From: Candidatus Poseidoniaceae archaeon
Lineage (GTDB): Archaea > Thermoplasmatota > Poseidoniia > Poseidoniales > Poseidoniaceae
DNA length: 64,000 nt
Assembly (NCBI GenBank): GCA_949372655.1
Contig: CASIAI010000001.1
Span: forward strand, 325,279-389,278
Direction: 5' to 3'
Every line of letters starts with the position of its first letter. Within the stretch, counting starts at the first letter, position 1. The notes beneath the pieces were generated by a model, which saw only the letters and a program-made list of their open reading frames with translations, searched no databases and was not told the origin of the DNA. The position numbers and the translations under genes were made by a program. Positions 16,474 to 25,181 of this stretch are shown here, one piece after another.

Positions 16474-18687
16474 TCATTCTTGTTCAGAAGTCTCTGCCTC
16501 AGTGATACCGTACTTATCTGAAGAATGATAATACTCGGAAAGTCCCGGTACTGAGCCTAGAAGGTCAGAATAACTTGCAAGATGATTCTGACTGTTTCCT
16601 GCTTTCAATCCATACCCCTTAGAGGTGACTGAAGACATAATTTCTCCACCACATTGATTCATAGGAATATCGGCAACTTGATGGGTGACAATGTTGTAGC
16701 ATCCTGTATAATTCTGACCGCCCATTGGATAGTCAACGATCCACATTTCATCATTCCAACTTAGCATTGCATTCAATATTGCATTACGAGTATGTACGTC
16801 TAGGTGTTCAGGATTATACATTACCGGATGGCTTGGCGATTGGCCAAATGAGGGCAACTGAATGTATTGATCCATTGAAAGGCACCAGTCTTCATTTTCA
16901 GAGGCATTGTCTGCACCACAGTACTTTTCAGGGGTACTGAAATCATCACCTTTGGCAAAAGCAACATCTCCGTATCCTTCACTCAGGCACTCAATAGCAC
17001 CACTATATCCAGAATACAAGGCACCAGAATCAGGGATTGATGCTGGATTTCCATTACTGGTTGAGCCATCGAAGTGGTTGTCAATAGTCGTTCTAAGTGA
17101 GTTTACATCCGTACTATCTCCTACAGGAGTAACATATCCGTTCTTTATCAGATATCCCATTGGCATCAACATTCCAGCAGATTTTAACCATCCTGTGTGA
17201 CATGAGGTCTTACCTGCCATTACTGCGAATGGGTCAGTTGAATCGTCTCCATCTAAGTGGGCATTGGCAATATCTGAGCCATTAAGAGCCCATGCAGATG
17301 CATTGTAGTGTGTTGCTCCTTCCATTGTTGTGGTTTCAACAGCTAATACAGAAAGGCCGTATTGTTTCCATCCAATCCAAGCAGGACCGCCTTCCATGAA
17401 ACCAATATCGGCATTTCCGAATCTTAGTGCTTGAATAATCATCCCTTCCGAAGATACATCATACAGATTAACATTAACTCCAAGGTCAGATGCTAGTCTG
17501 TCTGCCATTCCTTGTGCATTTGCATTTGAACTAGCATCATCTGCCAAATAATATGCAATATTAATTGTGGATTTTAGTGGAGCGGTTTGTGAACCATTTG
17601 TGAAAGCATTTCCATACTTACTGGAAATACCTGGGATGTTTTGAAGCGCTGCTCCATATGTTCCCAGATGTGTTTCAGCATCGGTAACAATCATAGCATC
17701 TGTACCTAGGACATTGTTTAGAATTTCTAGGCCATTGGTATCATCTTTCATTGCTACAAGTGCATCTTGAATCAAGGTCACTTTGTCTGCTGCGAGGACA
17801 TCACTGTTATACATGACAGAGTGACTAGGAGAAGAACCAAATTTCGGTAGAGCGACATATTGGGTCATGTCTAAACACCATGCTTGGTTCAAGGTTGTAT
17901 CCTCATTAGCACAATATGAAGCAACTGTCGAATCCTTAGCAAACGCTACATCTCCATATCCAGTACTCAAACATTCAACAGCCCCACTATATCCTGAGTA
18001 CAATGCGCCACTTTCTGGAATAGATGCTGGATTTCCAGCACCTGTACTTCCATCAAAATAATTGTTGATAGTTGTCCTAAGAGTCTCTGTATCAGACATA
18101 TCTCCCTGTACGGTTACATATCCGTTACCTATCATGTAACCCATCGGCATTAGCATACCTGCTGATTTTAGCCATCCGGTGTGACAAGATGTTTTTCCAG
18201 CAAGTAGAGAGAAAGGATCGGTTGAATCATCATTGTCTAGATGAGCTGTTGCCATTTCTGAATCTGCTTTTACCCAAGCATGTGCATCATAATAGGCGCG
18301 TCCATCACTTTTTGTGTCAGCCGCCATAACATCTAGTTCATATGCATTCCAGCCAACCCAAGCAGGTCCGCCATCAATATTCATTGCAATATCAGCGTTT
18401 CCAAATCTAAGTGCTTCCATAGCAATTCCTGAACTTCCAACATCGTATAGTGAAACATCCATATCTAACTTATCACAGAGATAATCTGCAATCTGTTGAG
18501 GATTGGACAGATCTGTATCTGTCAAATCTTCTTTTATTTCATAGGCTATTTTTAATTCATCTCCGCTACAATTATCTGTAGAAGATGTAGAATCATCATC
18601 ACTACCAATACAACCTGCCATAGCAGTAGTCACCATTAGTAGTATCATTAGGCTCGATTTCGCAATTTTTGTTTTCCACATTTCCAT
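16474..18687 (-). CDS. Two-lobed transferrin-like substrate-binding lipoprotein (PhnD fold)
   Basis: 737 residues from the ATG at 18687. Signal peptide with lipobox TTAMAGC (Cys26), an acidic/Ser linker, then two homologous lobes (about 45-355 and 373-710). Each lobe has AGKTSCHTGWLKSAGMLMPMG, LYSGYSGA.ECL..GYGDVAFAK and SPSH.VMYN, matching transferrin SCHTG..R.AGW..PMG, GYSGAFKCL..GAGDVAFVKH and PSHTVVAR. Against human transferrin ligands Asp63, Tyr95, Tyr188 and His249, lobe 1 has D105, Y132/133, Y233, H289; lobe 2 has E432, Y461, Y561, H620. The anion-site Thr is kept (T170, T498); the Arg is Lys (K174, K502). Cys pairs matching 118-194 are present in both lobes. Sequence shows the motifs; iron binding is inferred. 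Annotation pipelines would probably call it PhnD. Confidence 0.85.
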   Translation of the reverse strand: MEMWKTKIAKSSLMILLMVTTAMAGCIGSDDDSTSSTDNCSGDELKIAYEIKEDLTDTDLSNPQQIADYLCDKLDMDVSLYDVGSSGIAMEALRFGNADIAMNIDGGPAWVGWNAYELDVMAADTKSDGRAYYDAHAWVKADSEMATAHLDNDDSTDPFSLLAGKTSCHTGWLKSAGMLMPMGYMIGNGYVTVQGDMSDTETLRTTINNYFDGSTGAGNPASIPESGALYSGYSGAVECLSTGYGDVAFAKDSTVASYCANEDTTLNQAWCLDMTQYVALPKFGSSPSHSVMYNSDVLAADKVTLIQDALVAMKDDTNGLEILNNVLGTDAMIVTDAETHLGTYGAALQNIPGISSKYGNAFTNGSQTAPLKSTINIAYYLADDASSNANAQGMADRLASDLGVNVNLYDVSSEGMIIQALRFGNADIGFMEGGPAWIGWKQYGLSVLAVETTTMEGATHYNASAWALNGSDIANAHLDGDDSTDPFAVMAGKTSCHTGWLKSAGMLMPMGYLIKNGYVTPVGDSTDVNSLRTTIDNHFDGSTSNGNPASIPDSGALYSGYSGAIECLSEGYGDVAFAKGDDFSTPEKYCGADNASENEDWCLSMDQYIQLPSFGQSPSHPVMYNPEHLDVHTRNAILNAMLSWNDEMWIVDYPMGGQNYTGCYNIVTHQVADIPMNQCGGEIMSSVTSKGYGLKAGNSQNHLASYSDLLGSVPGLSEYYHSSDKYGITEAETSEQE

Positions 18688-18693
18688 CACTCT

Positions 18694-18709
18694 TTTAGGG
18701 CGACCGAAA
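18694..18709. promoter_or_regulatory. DtxR/IdeR-like operator, start-proximal copy
   Basis: TTTAGGGCGACCGAAA, an imperfect palindrome of the pattern TTTAGG-N4-CCTAAA, lies 6 bases upstream of the ATG of the two-lobed binding protein, over the expected transcription start. Resembles metal-dependent DtxR/IdeR/MDR1-family sites; the regulator is not in the window. Confidence 0.6.
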
Positions 18710-18718
18710 AGCAACCGA

Positions 18719-18727
18719 TATATATAT
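18719..18727 (-). promoter_or_regulatory. TATA-like promoter element
   Basis: ATATATATA on the minus strand, about 32-40 bases upstream of the ATG at 18687 and between two operator-like palindromes. The placement fits an archaeal TATA box giving a very short leader. Confidence 0.5.
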
Positions 18728-18743
18728 TTTAGGACGCCCTAAA
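18728..18743. promoter_or_regulatory. DtxR/IdeR-like operator, TATA-proximal copy
   Basis: TTTAGGACGCCCTAAA, a near-perfect palindrome (half-sites TTTAGG and CCTAAA) abutting the TATA-like element on its upstream side, where it would cover the BRE. Same pattern as the copies at 18694 and 19713. Confidence 0.65.
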
Positions 18744-18762
18744 AAATCAAAAGTGAGTATAA

Positions 18763-19683
18763 TCATTCAACTTTGATTTCACTAATACCTTTCAGTAATT
18801 GGGTTAAATATCTTACTTCTACTTCTAGGATACAAATAGATTCGCATATATCATAACCATTCTCGGAAATAAAAATAGTCTCATCAAATTTCCAAATACT
18901 CTCGTTATTAGATGATATGATACAATGGGCTTCTTTGGTTAAATCTTCATTACTCAAGGCGGGTACTTCAAAATCGGTTAGAGAAGAAATGATGAATGAG
19001 ATATATCTTGAATCATCTTCGGAATTATAGTAACTTAAAAATTGAATCTTGTAAAGTATGTCGCTTTCGTTGACGATGTATGTGATTTCTTTCGGTATTA
19101 CTCGGTGGACTGAGAGATCATAATCATACCATTCTAACCTAGAATCTGAGGTTTCAGTAGGTTCACCGTCAGGAATTGTATCCACATTTTGAAACTCTTC
19201 CTCGGTAGAATAACCCGACACATTCTCCCCCAGTATGATGTCTGTCTTTGAAAAACTAATACTGTAATTACTATCATTGGTCTGTTGCATATTAGAGAAA
19301 CTCAAGTAAATGAAATCATCCGATTCTGAATTAGCCTCAATCGTAAAACTATTTCCATCAGAGTTGAGTTTGGTTTGTATCGGTCCGTCATGAGCAATAC
19401 TTGAGGTTAGTCCACTCTTAGTACAGTCATATCGAGAATCATCTTGAGTAATTGACATTACCAACTTAGACCAGTCAAGATTATCTTCGCCATGGGAAAA
19501 GGAAAGAGATAATAATTCATCACTAGACTGGTTTGAGACATTTGTGGGAAAATCTTCAACCAAAATCTCATTCTCAGTTGCCAATTCTATTGAATAAGAG
19601 GATATGAGAAAATACCAGCCTCCTGCGCCTAAGACTAGAGTGACTAGAACACCAGCTAGAAGTCGCTTAAACCAATTAGACAT
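18763..19683 (-). CDS. Secreted or membrane-anchored protein of unknown function, operator-linked
   Basis: 306 residues. One N-terminal hydrophobic helix (LLAGVLVTLVLGAGGWYFLI) works as signal anchor; the rest is an extracytoplasmic, strand-rich, acidic domain with several Cys residues (RYDCTKSG, EAHCIISS, YDICESICILEVEV). No family recognised. ATG start has a strong AGGAGG site 8 bases upstream. Its promoter carries the same TTTAGG-type palindrome as the downstream transferrin-like gene, so it is probably part of the same regulon and may act outside the cell with it; that role is inferred. Confidence 0.65.
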   Translation of the reverse strand: MSNWFKRLLAGVLVTLVLGAGGWYFLISSYSIELATENEILVEDFPTNVSNQSSDELLSLSFSHGEDNLDWSKLVMSITQDDSRYDCTKSGLTSSIAHDGPIQTKLNSDGNSFTIEANSESDDFIYLSFSNMQQTNDSNYSISFSKTDIILGENVSGYSTEEEFQNVDTIPDGEPTETSDSRLEWYDYDLSVHRVIPKEITYIVNESDILYKIQFLSYYNSEDDSRYISFIISSLTDFEVPALSNEDLTKEAHCIISSNNESIWKFDETIFISENGYDICESICILEVEVRYLTQLLKGISEIKVE

Positions 19684-19712
19684 GATGAGTGCCTCCTACT
19701 ATCAAATATAAA

Positions 19713-19728
19713 TTTTGGTAGCCCTAAA
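19713..19728. promoter_or_regulatory. DtxR/IdeR-like operator upstream of the 306-aa gene
   Basis: TTTTGGTAGCCCTAAA matches the TTTAGG-N4-CCTAAA pattern with one half-site change. It lies about 30 bases upstream of the ATG at 19683, next to an AAATTTATATT TATA-like element. Confidence 0.55.
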
Positions 19729-19744
19729 AGGTTCAACTAACAGA

Positions 19745-20239
19745 TTAAACTGTGCGTGTATTAACGAAATATCGTACGTAGATCATGCCTAAAAAACCAA
19801 CAAATATGATTGTTATAGAGCCCATAGCATAACTATCTGCACCATTCCAGGAATCTAAATCAAATAAATCACCATCACCTTTAGTAGATAAATACCATAC
19901 CAAGTAAGCAGAAATGGAAGTCATTACCCCCACCATTGCCATTATTATATATTTTACATGCTTAGGGAGAGATTTACCTGTTGAATAATAATCAAACATT
20001 TGCGCTCCAAAGAATTTATTGGTGAGAGTCCATCTAAATAGCCTCTCGTTTGATAAAGAAAACATAAACGCTGCAGGTACTGCCCAAGAGACAGTTGGCC
20101 ACCCAGGAATAAATATCCCTATTAATGCAAATAAAGTAAATAATGAACCAAGGGATTGAAAGATAATACTCTTTACCTTACTGTTAGAAACACAATATCT
20201 TTCGACTACCAATTCGATATTGGAAAGTGGTTCGCCCAT
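19745..20239 (-). CDS. DUF454/YbaN-like membrane protein
   Basis: 164 residues, about four hydrophobic segments. The N-terminal half (SLGSLFTLFALIGIFIPGWPTVSWAVPAAFMFSLSNERLFRW) follows the DUF454 pattern: hydrophobic helix, PxxPT turn, then an (S)xERL..W helix and FG..(D)Y..GK. Function of the family is unknown. Single gene with its own ATG; the next minus-strand operator lies just after it. Confidence 0.7.
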   Translation of the reverse strand: MGEPLSNIELVVERYCVSNSKVKSIIFQSLGSLFTLFALIGIFIPGWPTVSWAVPAAFMFSLSNERLFRWTLTNKFFGAQMFDYYSTGKSLPKHVKYIIMAMVGVMTSISAYLVWYLSTKGDGDLFDLDSWNGADSYAMGSITIIFVGFLGMIYVRYFVNTRTV

Positions 20240-20299
20240 AGATACCGGTTTAATTATTCATTATCAATAATAGGTATCCCAAATTATTTCAATTTCTGA

Positions 20300-21196
20300 C
20301 TATTTGGAAGATATCCACTGTGAGACAAGGCTTTCTGCAAATCGGTCTTGTTGAATACCAGTGTGGCTTATTGGTCTTACTACGACCAACATGTCAATTT
20401 CTCCACCCCATGTTCCGGATGCTGCACAAAGTACTTCTCCGACCTTAAATCCATCAGCATCAGAACTCAATGTTAGACTTCTTAATTCATAAAGCCGAAC
20501 ATCTAAATTATACTCATCTCCAGAGCCAGAAGCAGCGTATGTATGTTTGTCGGCCGCAATTATCTCTACAAGGTTCATTTCGTCTGAATCTAAGTTTAGA
20601 ACAATCTGCTCATCTAATAATTCAACCGCTTGTTTTAACCTAGACTGTTCCATATTGAAAATATCAGCTAAATCAAGAGATGTAGATGCTGATCCAAATT
20701 GGCTAAATTGATGAGGAAGGCGCAACTTCATCGACTGAACTACTTCGACATTTAATCCGCCGTCAGATGGAATCATAACCCAAGTATACTGACTTCCAGA
20801 AGGAAAAATCGGGGCATTAGGGTTCTCTTTGAGTAGTGGCTCTCCCCACTCTGAAGGAGATATCGGCTCAGAGGCAGGAACAAAACCCCCGGCAAATAAA
20901 ATCATACATAGTGAAATAACGACATAAATCCTTAATCTAGTGAACTGTTGCCAAGAAACTCTACCTGCTGGACTTACCAATGAAATGAGCAATATCACTG
21001 GTAAAATAATCAATATACCCCAAGGTACTATCCATAATAGCAGAATACAAATGACTAGTGTTTCAATTCCGTATTCACCAATAATATCATTTCTATCAAA
21101 GTCTTGACCATTTGATTCGGATTTTTTCTTGTTGAATAGTACCAAGCCTACTATTGCTACCAAAAGTAGGAGCGTTGTAATCACACCACCAAGCAT
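20300..21196 (-). CDS. Membrane protein with extracytoplasmic domain, unknown function
   Basis: About 298 residues from the ATG at 21196, which has GAGGG 5 bases upstream; the track's GTG at 21211 is less likely. Three or four hydrophobic segments in the first 110 residues (LLLLVAIVGLVLF; ETLVICILLLWIVPWGILII; IYVVISLCMILFAGG), then a soluble domain of about 180 residues with MVIPSDGG-like and GEVLCAASGTWGGEIDMLVVV segments. Family not recognised. Divergent from the ABC exporter genes. Confidence 0.6.
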   Translation of the reverse strand: MLGGVITTLLLLVAIVGLVLFNKKKSESNGQDFDRNDIIGEYGIETLVICILLLWIVPWGILIILPVILLISLVSPAGRVSWQQFTRLRIYVVISLCMILFAGGFVPASEPISPSEWGEPLLKENPNAPIFPSGSQYTWVMIPSDGGLNVEVVQSMKLRLPHQFSQFGSASTSLDLADIFNMEQSRLKQAVELLDEQIVLNLDSDEMNLVEIIAADKHTYAASGSGDEYNLDVRLYELRSLTLSSDADGFKVGEVLCAASGTWGGEIDMLVVVRPISHTGIQQDRFAESLVSQWISSK

Positions 21197-21295
21197 TTCG
21201 ACCCTCAACACTGCACATATGTTCTATTGAAAGAGGCTTTCGTAATTTCTAGCATTGAACGGTAGATTGTCAAATGATAACTTCAAGGCCAAACC

Positions 21296-22324
21296 ATGTC
21301 GGAAGTAGTGCTAGAGTTGGAGGATGCTGCTTTTAGGCATTCAATATCTTCTAGAAGTATATCCAAACCTTTCGGTAAAAAACAAGGCTCAGGTATATTT
21401 TCAATCAATCTTAAGATTCGCGAAGGGCAGATTTTAGGCTTGGTTGGCCCTAATGGTGCAGGAAAAACAACGTTGATGCGGATTCTAGCTGGTATTTTTC
21501 CAATTCAGAAAGGTAAGATAATGATTAAAGATTCCAAATCTAATGATTTATCTCCAATTTCCGAAATGGAACTCCGTTCCGTAGTTGGCCATATGCCTGA
21601 GCAAGTTCGGTGGCAAGGAAAAGTTTCTGTCAAAAGAACTTTACAAGATATTGCTGAAATGCGTGGTGTATCTTATCGCGTAGATGGAATTATTGCAATG
21701 GTTGGACTATCCGAAATTAAAGACTCGCCACTAGACCAACTCAGCCAAGGAATGAGACAACGATTAACTTTAGCCAGCGCCCTATTAGGTTCTCCAAAAA
21801 TTCTCTTACTAGATGAGCCCTTCAACGGCTTAGACCCGGTAGCAATAAGAGCATTTGAGAAATTATTAGTTGAACTAGCAAAAAAAGGAGTTTCAATAAT
21901 AATATCCTCCCATAGAGTCGCTGGAATGGCCCACCTAGTTGACAGATTAGCATTACTCCATAGAGGTCAGCTACTAATCGAAGGAACTCTAAAAGACATT
22001 GAAACGGAATTCGGATTAGATGACAGAATAGAAATCCAAGGAATTGGAGAATTACCTGACTTTAACAAAATATTAACATCAGCGGAATCTATTTTGGAAA
22101 GTCGAAAGTCGGAAGAAGGATGGAGTGTAGTAATTCGAAATCAAGACGAGAGTTTACTAAAAAAATTAGTCTCCTCGAATGTAGAAATTACTACATGGAA
22201 AACCAAAGATACAGATATCTTAGAAATGATATGCTCTGCAACTGGCCAAGAATTAGATGAGATTGGTTTTGGAGTCATAGATTCTACTATGATGCCTTAC
22301 AAAAATAGAGGTGAGGAAGAATGA
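21296..22324 (+). CDS. ABC-2 type exporter ATPase
   Basis: 342 residues. Walker A GPNGAGKTTLMRILAGI, Q-loop VVGHMPEQVRW, signature LSQGMRQRLTLASALL, Walker B ILLLDEPFNGLDP and His switch IISSHRVAGMAHLVD. The C-terminal 100 residues form an extra domain typical of NatA/CcmA-like exporter ATPases. Stop overlaps the permease start by four bases (ATGA), so the two are translationally coupled. Substrate unknown. Confidence 0.9.
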   Translation: MSEVVLELEDAAFRHSISSRSISKPFGKKQGSGIFSINLKIREGQILGLVGPNGAGKTTLMRILAGIFPIQKGKIMIKDSKSNDLSPISEMELRSVVGHMPEQVRWQGKVSVKRTLQDIAEMRGVSYRVDGIIAMVGLSEIKDSPLDQLSQGMRQRLTLASALLGSPKILLLDEPFNGLDPVAIRAFEKLLVELAKKGVSIIISSHRVAGMAHLVDRLALLHRGQLLIEGTLKDIETEFGLDDRIEIQGIGELPDFNKILTSAESILESRKSEEGWSVVIRNQDESLLKKLVSSNVEITTWKTKDTDILEMICSATGQELDEIGFGVIDSTMMPYKNRGEEE

Positions 22325-23151
22325 ATGACCTCCAAAAAGTTAGAACTGTTGCATTAAGGCATCTTTCGAACAAGTTATTCTCCACCAGAATGGCAATCAT
22401 GTTACCGATTTTGATTCTTTTCATCCCAGGAATGGCTTGGGGTTTTTCAGATCCAAAGGTGATGCTACCGGGAGGGATTACTCCTTCATCTGCAACCGAA
22501 GTTATGTTCTATACTAGCCTTGGAATTGTCTTTGGAGCAACTATGTGCTCGGTTTTACTATCCTTTGATGGTGTGAGTAAAGATAGAGCAAGTGGAGTTT
22601 TAGAAATAAAACTCTCACAACCAATGGCTCGCTCATATCAGTCAACAGCACTAGTGATAGGTCATTGGTTTGCAATACTGATACCGACATGGCTTTTGTG
22701 GGCTATATCATTCATCATTGTAAATTACAGAATGGGTGATTGGCCAAGTATTGTAGATACTTTGACTTCTTTTATCTCTGTAGCCTTGATATTATTATGG
22801 TATGTTTTATTTTCTCTAATCGCATCAACTCATGCTAAAGAGCAAGGAACATCAATAGCATTTGGAGTAGGTGTTTGGTTTCTATTTACCTTCCTATGGG
22901 CACTTGTAACCACTATGGTAGCATTCGCTTCTGGCGTATCGATAGGAGAGGAAAATAACCCACAATGGATTGACTTAGAAGGAATATTAGATTTATTTTC
23001 TCCTAATGGGGTTTTTCATCACTTACTTGAAACCCGCCTAACCGATGTTGAAAGAGGAGTTTCTCCAGTTATTTCATGGATTGCTGCTCTAATTTGGAGT
23101 ATTATACCTTGGTATTGGTTTAATTCTAGGATGAAGTCTATACAACCATAA
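22321..23151 (+). CDS. ABC-2 type exporter permease
   Basis: 276 residues with six hydrophobic segments. Contains the cytoplasmic SFDGVSKDRASGVLEIKLSQPMARSYQ stretch typical of ABC-2 permeases (NosY/NatB-like: E..G....L..P..R). Overlaps the ATPase gene by ATGA and forms the membrane half of the transporter. Confidence 0.85.
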   Translation: MNDLQKVRTVALRHLSNKLFSTRMAIMLPILILFIPGMAWGFSDPKVMLPGGITPSSATEVMFYTSLGIVFGATMCSVLLSFDGVSKDRASGVLEIKLSQPMARSYQSTALVIGHWFAILIPTWLLWAISFIIVNYRMGDWPSIVDTLTSFISVALILLWYVLFSLIASTHAKEQGTSIAFGVGVWFLFTFLWALVTTMVAFASGVSIGEENNPQWIDLEGILDLFSPNGVFHHLLETRLTDVERGVSPVISWIAALIWSIIPWYWFNSRMKSIQP

Positions 23152-23212
23152 ACTGAAAATTGGCATTCATTAAGGCCGAAGAGTATTAGGCAAGCATAGA
23201 ATAGGCGATAGC

Positions 23213-25150
23213 ATGGCAGGAAACCGTTTCGCTGTACATTCGACTGCAATTGGACTAATTATTCTTATGATTATGATGACTCTTACCCCTCTAGCGGAAG
23301 ATTCTCAACTAGAAGAAAAAGAATCTTTTGAAACTAGTGGAAGGCAACTGGATGACATAGATTGCTCTGGATATACATTCGAAGATCTGTTCGATTACAA
23401 CTTCGCTTTATTCCAAATTGATATTGGAGATGATTGGGCTACCTCGAGTATGGCTGCAACTGCGTATGTCAACGGTAGTAACTCCGCAACGGTTAGAGAA
23501 AATTTAGATGGTCTCTTTGATGGTGCACCCGGAGGAAATAACTCTTGGATAAGTACCGATGAAAGAGAAGCGGTTAGAGAAATTGGCCCGAAATGTATTG
23601 TTGATATGGATACGCGACTTGGAATGCGTGAAGGAATTTCTCATCGTGGGGGAGTTGACTGGAACGACTTTGAATTCGTAGAAGAGGGTATAGCACTTGA
23701 TGAAGTTGACTTGGTTCCTACCGGGCACTCCGAACAACGTAATTGTCAAAACCTACTAGCAGCAGCTAACTGCACAGAAGTTCCGGTAACTGTTACAGAC
23801 GACCTTCAAATCATATTATTTGTGGCTAATGGCCAAGATAGTAATGTGAGATTTGACCAATTACCAAATCAAGGAGCCTCAGACTTCACCCTAGCCCTCA
23901 ACGTAACAAATATGACAAATGCTGACCTAATGCTAACATTCCCAGTCCTTCAAGGACTTAGGATTGCAAACTTTAGCATGCGTGATGATGGAGTTGAAAT
24001 TAATTCTTTTGAGCCAGAAGAAATCTATCTTCCTGATGGACGACTTAGAGTTAATCAACAAGTCAATTATGATAAAGCAGATTGGCCTGTTGGAAGGAAT
24101 CTATTTATTGATTTCACTACTTCAGCACCTGAATCTAATGATATCCCTCAATGGACTGGCGCTGCCCCTACTAACAACTCAATCGTTCCAATAGTGAATG
24201 GTGCAGAATACTCTGCAGTCCTGGGTGAAGATGTATCCACATGGGCAACTGACTCAAATGGTTGGAGCCTAGAATGTACATTCGCAGATATGGGATGGTC
24301 TTCGAGACAAAACCAAGATGGAGACTTGTTAGTCACCTCCCCATCCGGAACTGCCACCACTACTGCTGAATGTGCCATTAAAGACCCATTCGGTGCACAA
24401 AACAACGATACTCTAACATTCACATTTGGCCAACCATTCACTGCTACTGCAGAGATTAATGATGGCGAAAACATTGATTTCACTGTAACTTCAACTGGAA
24501 TGGTTAGCGAACTTAGTATTGCAGCACATGCTCATCAAATGCAAATCATGGGTACAATGAGGTCTGTTTCTCTAACTTCTGCCCCAGTAACCATTTCCCT
24601 GCCTATGGAAGGTCTAAGACCTGGAGGTGTTATGGTGATGGGAAGTGCTCAAAATAGTAATATGCTGGACTTCGATTTCATGCTAGACTTTGGATTAGAA
24701 AAGGTTAGTTTGCCTCCTGTCCTCGAAATTAAAGTAAACTTTGAAGGGGATAATGGAACATGGGATGCAAGTGGATTGAAGTTTACTTTGAAAGGCGAAG
24801 TAATTGACCCAGACGGTGAAACTGTTTCTCTATCCCTAACACTATGCGGTTCACAGGCTACTGACTTTACCAAAGTTGGAAAGAATTGGGAGATTGATGT
24901 TTCTATCGCAACCTGTGTCCAACAAGGAATTACAAACTTCGATGTATCTATCTCAGCAACAGATGAGTCAGGTGTTGTAAGCACTCTTAGTGTCGTAGTC
25001 AAAGATCCTTATGCCAATGAGGATAACTCACAAACTAATGATGGAGATAATACTGATTCTGAAAGCTCAGGATTACCTAGCGTTTCATTGATAGCCACTC
25101 TTTCTGTTACTCTTCTAGGGGCAGCCTTCGCTCGGAGAAAGCAGGAATAA
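23213..25150 (+). CDS. Secreted surface protein with C-terminal sorting-type anchor
   Basis: 645 residues. Signal peptide (STAIGLIILMIMMTLTPL), a long extracellular region rich in Asn/Asp/Ser/Thr, and a C-terminus SSGLPSVSLIATLSVTLLGAAFARRKQE: short motif, hydrophobic helix, basic end. This tripartite tail is like archaeal PGF/PEF-CTERM sorting signals. The segment LKFTLKGEVIDPDGETVSLSLTLCG looks Ig/cadherin-like. Function unknown; located just after the ABC exporter with its own ATG. Confidence 0.7.
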   Translation: MAGNRFAVHSTAIGLIILMIMMTLTPLAEDSQLEEKESFETSGRQLDDIDCSGYTFEDLFDYNFALFQIDIGDDWATSSMAATAYVNGSNSATVRENLDGLFDGAPGGNNSWISTDEREAVREIGPKCIVDMDTRLGMREGISHRGGVDWNDFEFVEEGIALDEVDLVPTGHSEQRNCQNLLAAANCTEVPVTVTDDLQIILFVANGQDSNVRFDQLPNQGASDFTLALNVTNMTNADLMLTFPVLQGLRIANFSMRDDGVEINSFEPEEIYLPDGRLRVNQQVNYDKADWPVGRNLFIDFTTSAPESNDIPQWTGAAPTNNSIVPIVNGAEYSAVLGEDVSTWATDSNGWSLECTFADMGWSSRQNQDGDLLVTSPSGTATTTAECAIKDPFGAQNNDTLTFTFGQPFTATAEINDGENIDFTVTSTGMVSELSIAAHAHQMQIMGTMRSVSLTSAPVTISLPMEGLRPGGVMVMGSAQNSNMLDFDFMLDFGLEKVSLPPVLEIKVNFEGDNGTWDASGLKFTLKGEVIDPDGETVSLSLTLCGSQATDFTKVGKNWEIDVSIATCVQQGITNFDVSISATDESGVVSTLSVVVKDPYANEDNSQTNDGDNTDSESSGLPSVSLIATLSVTLLGAAFARRKQE

Positions 25151-25181
25151 ACAACTACAATTCAACAACAAAGTGATTTAC

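Noticed and set aside
16474-18714. Plain phosphonate-binding (PhnD) protein annotation
   Set aside because: The fold and transporter are Phn-like, but the repeated transferrin signatures and operator sites argue that the ligand is more likely iron.
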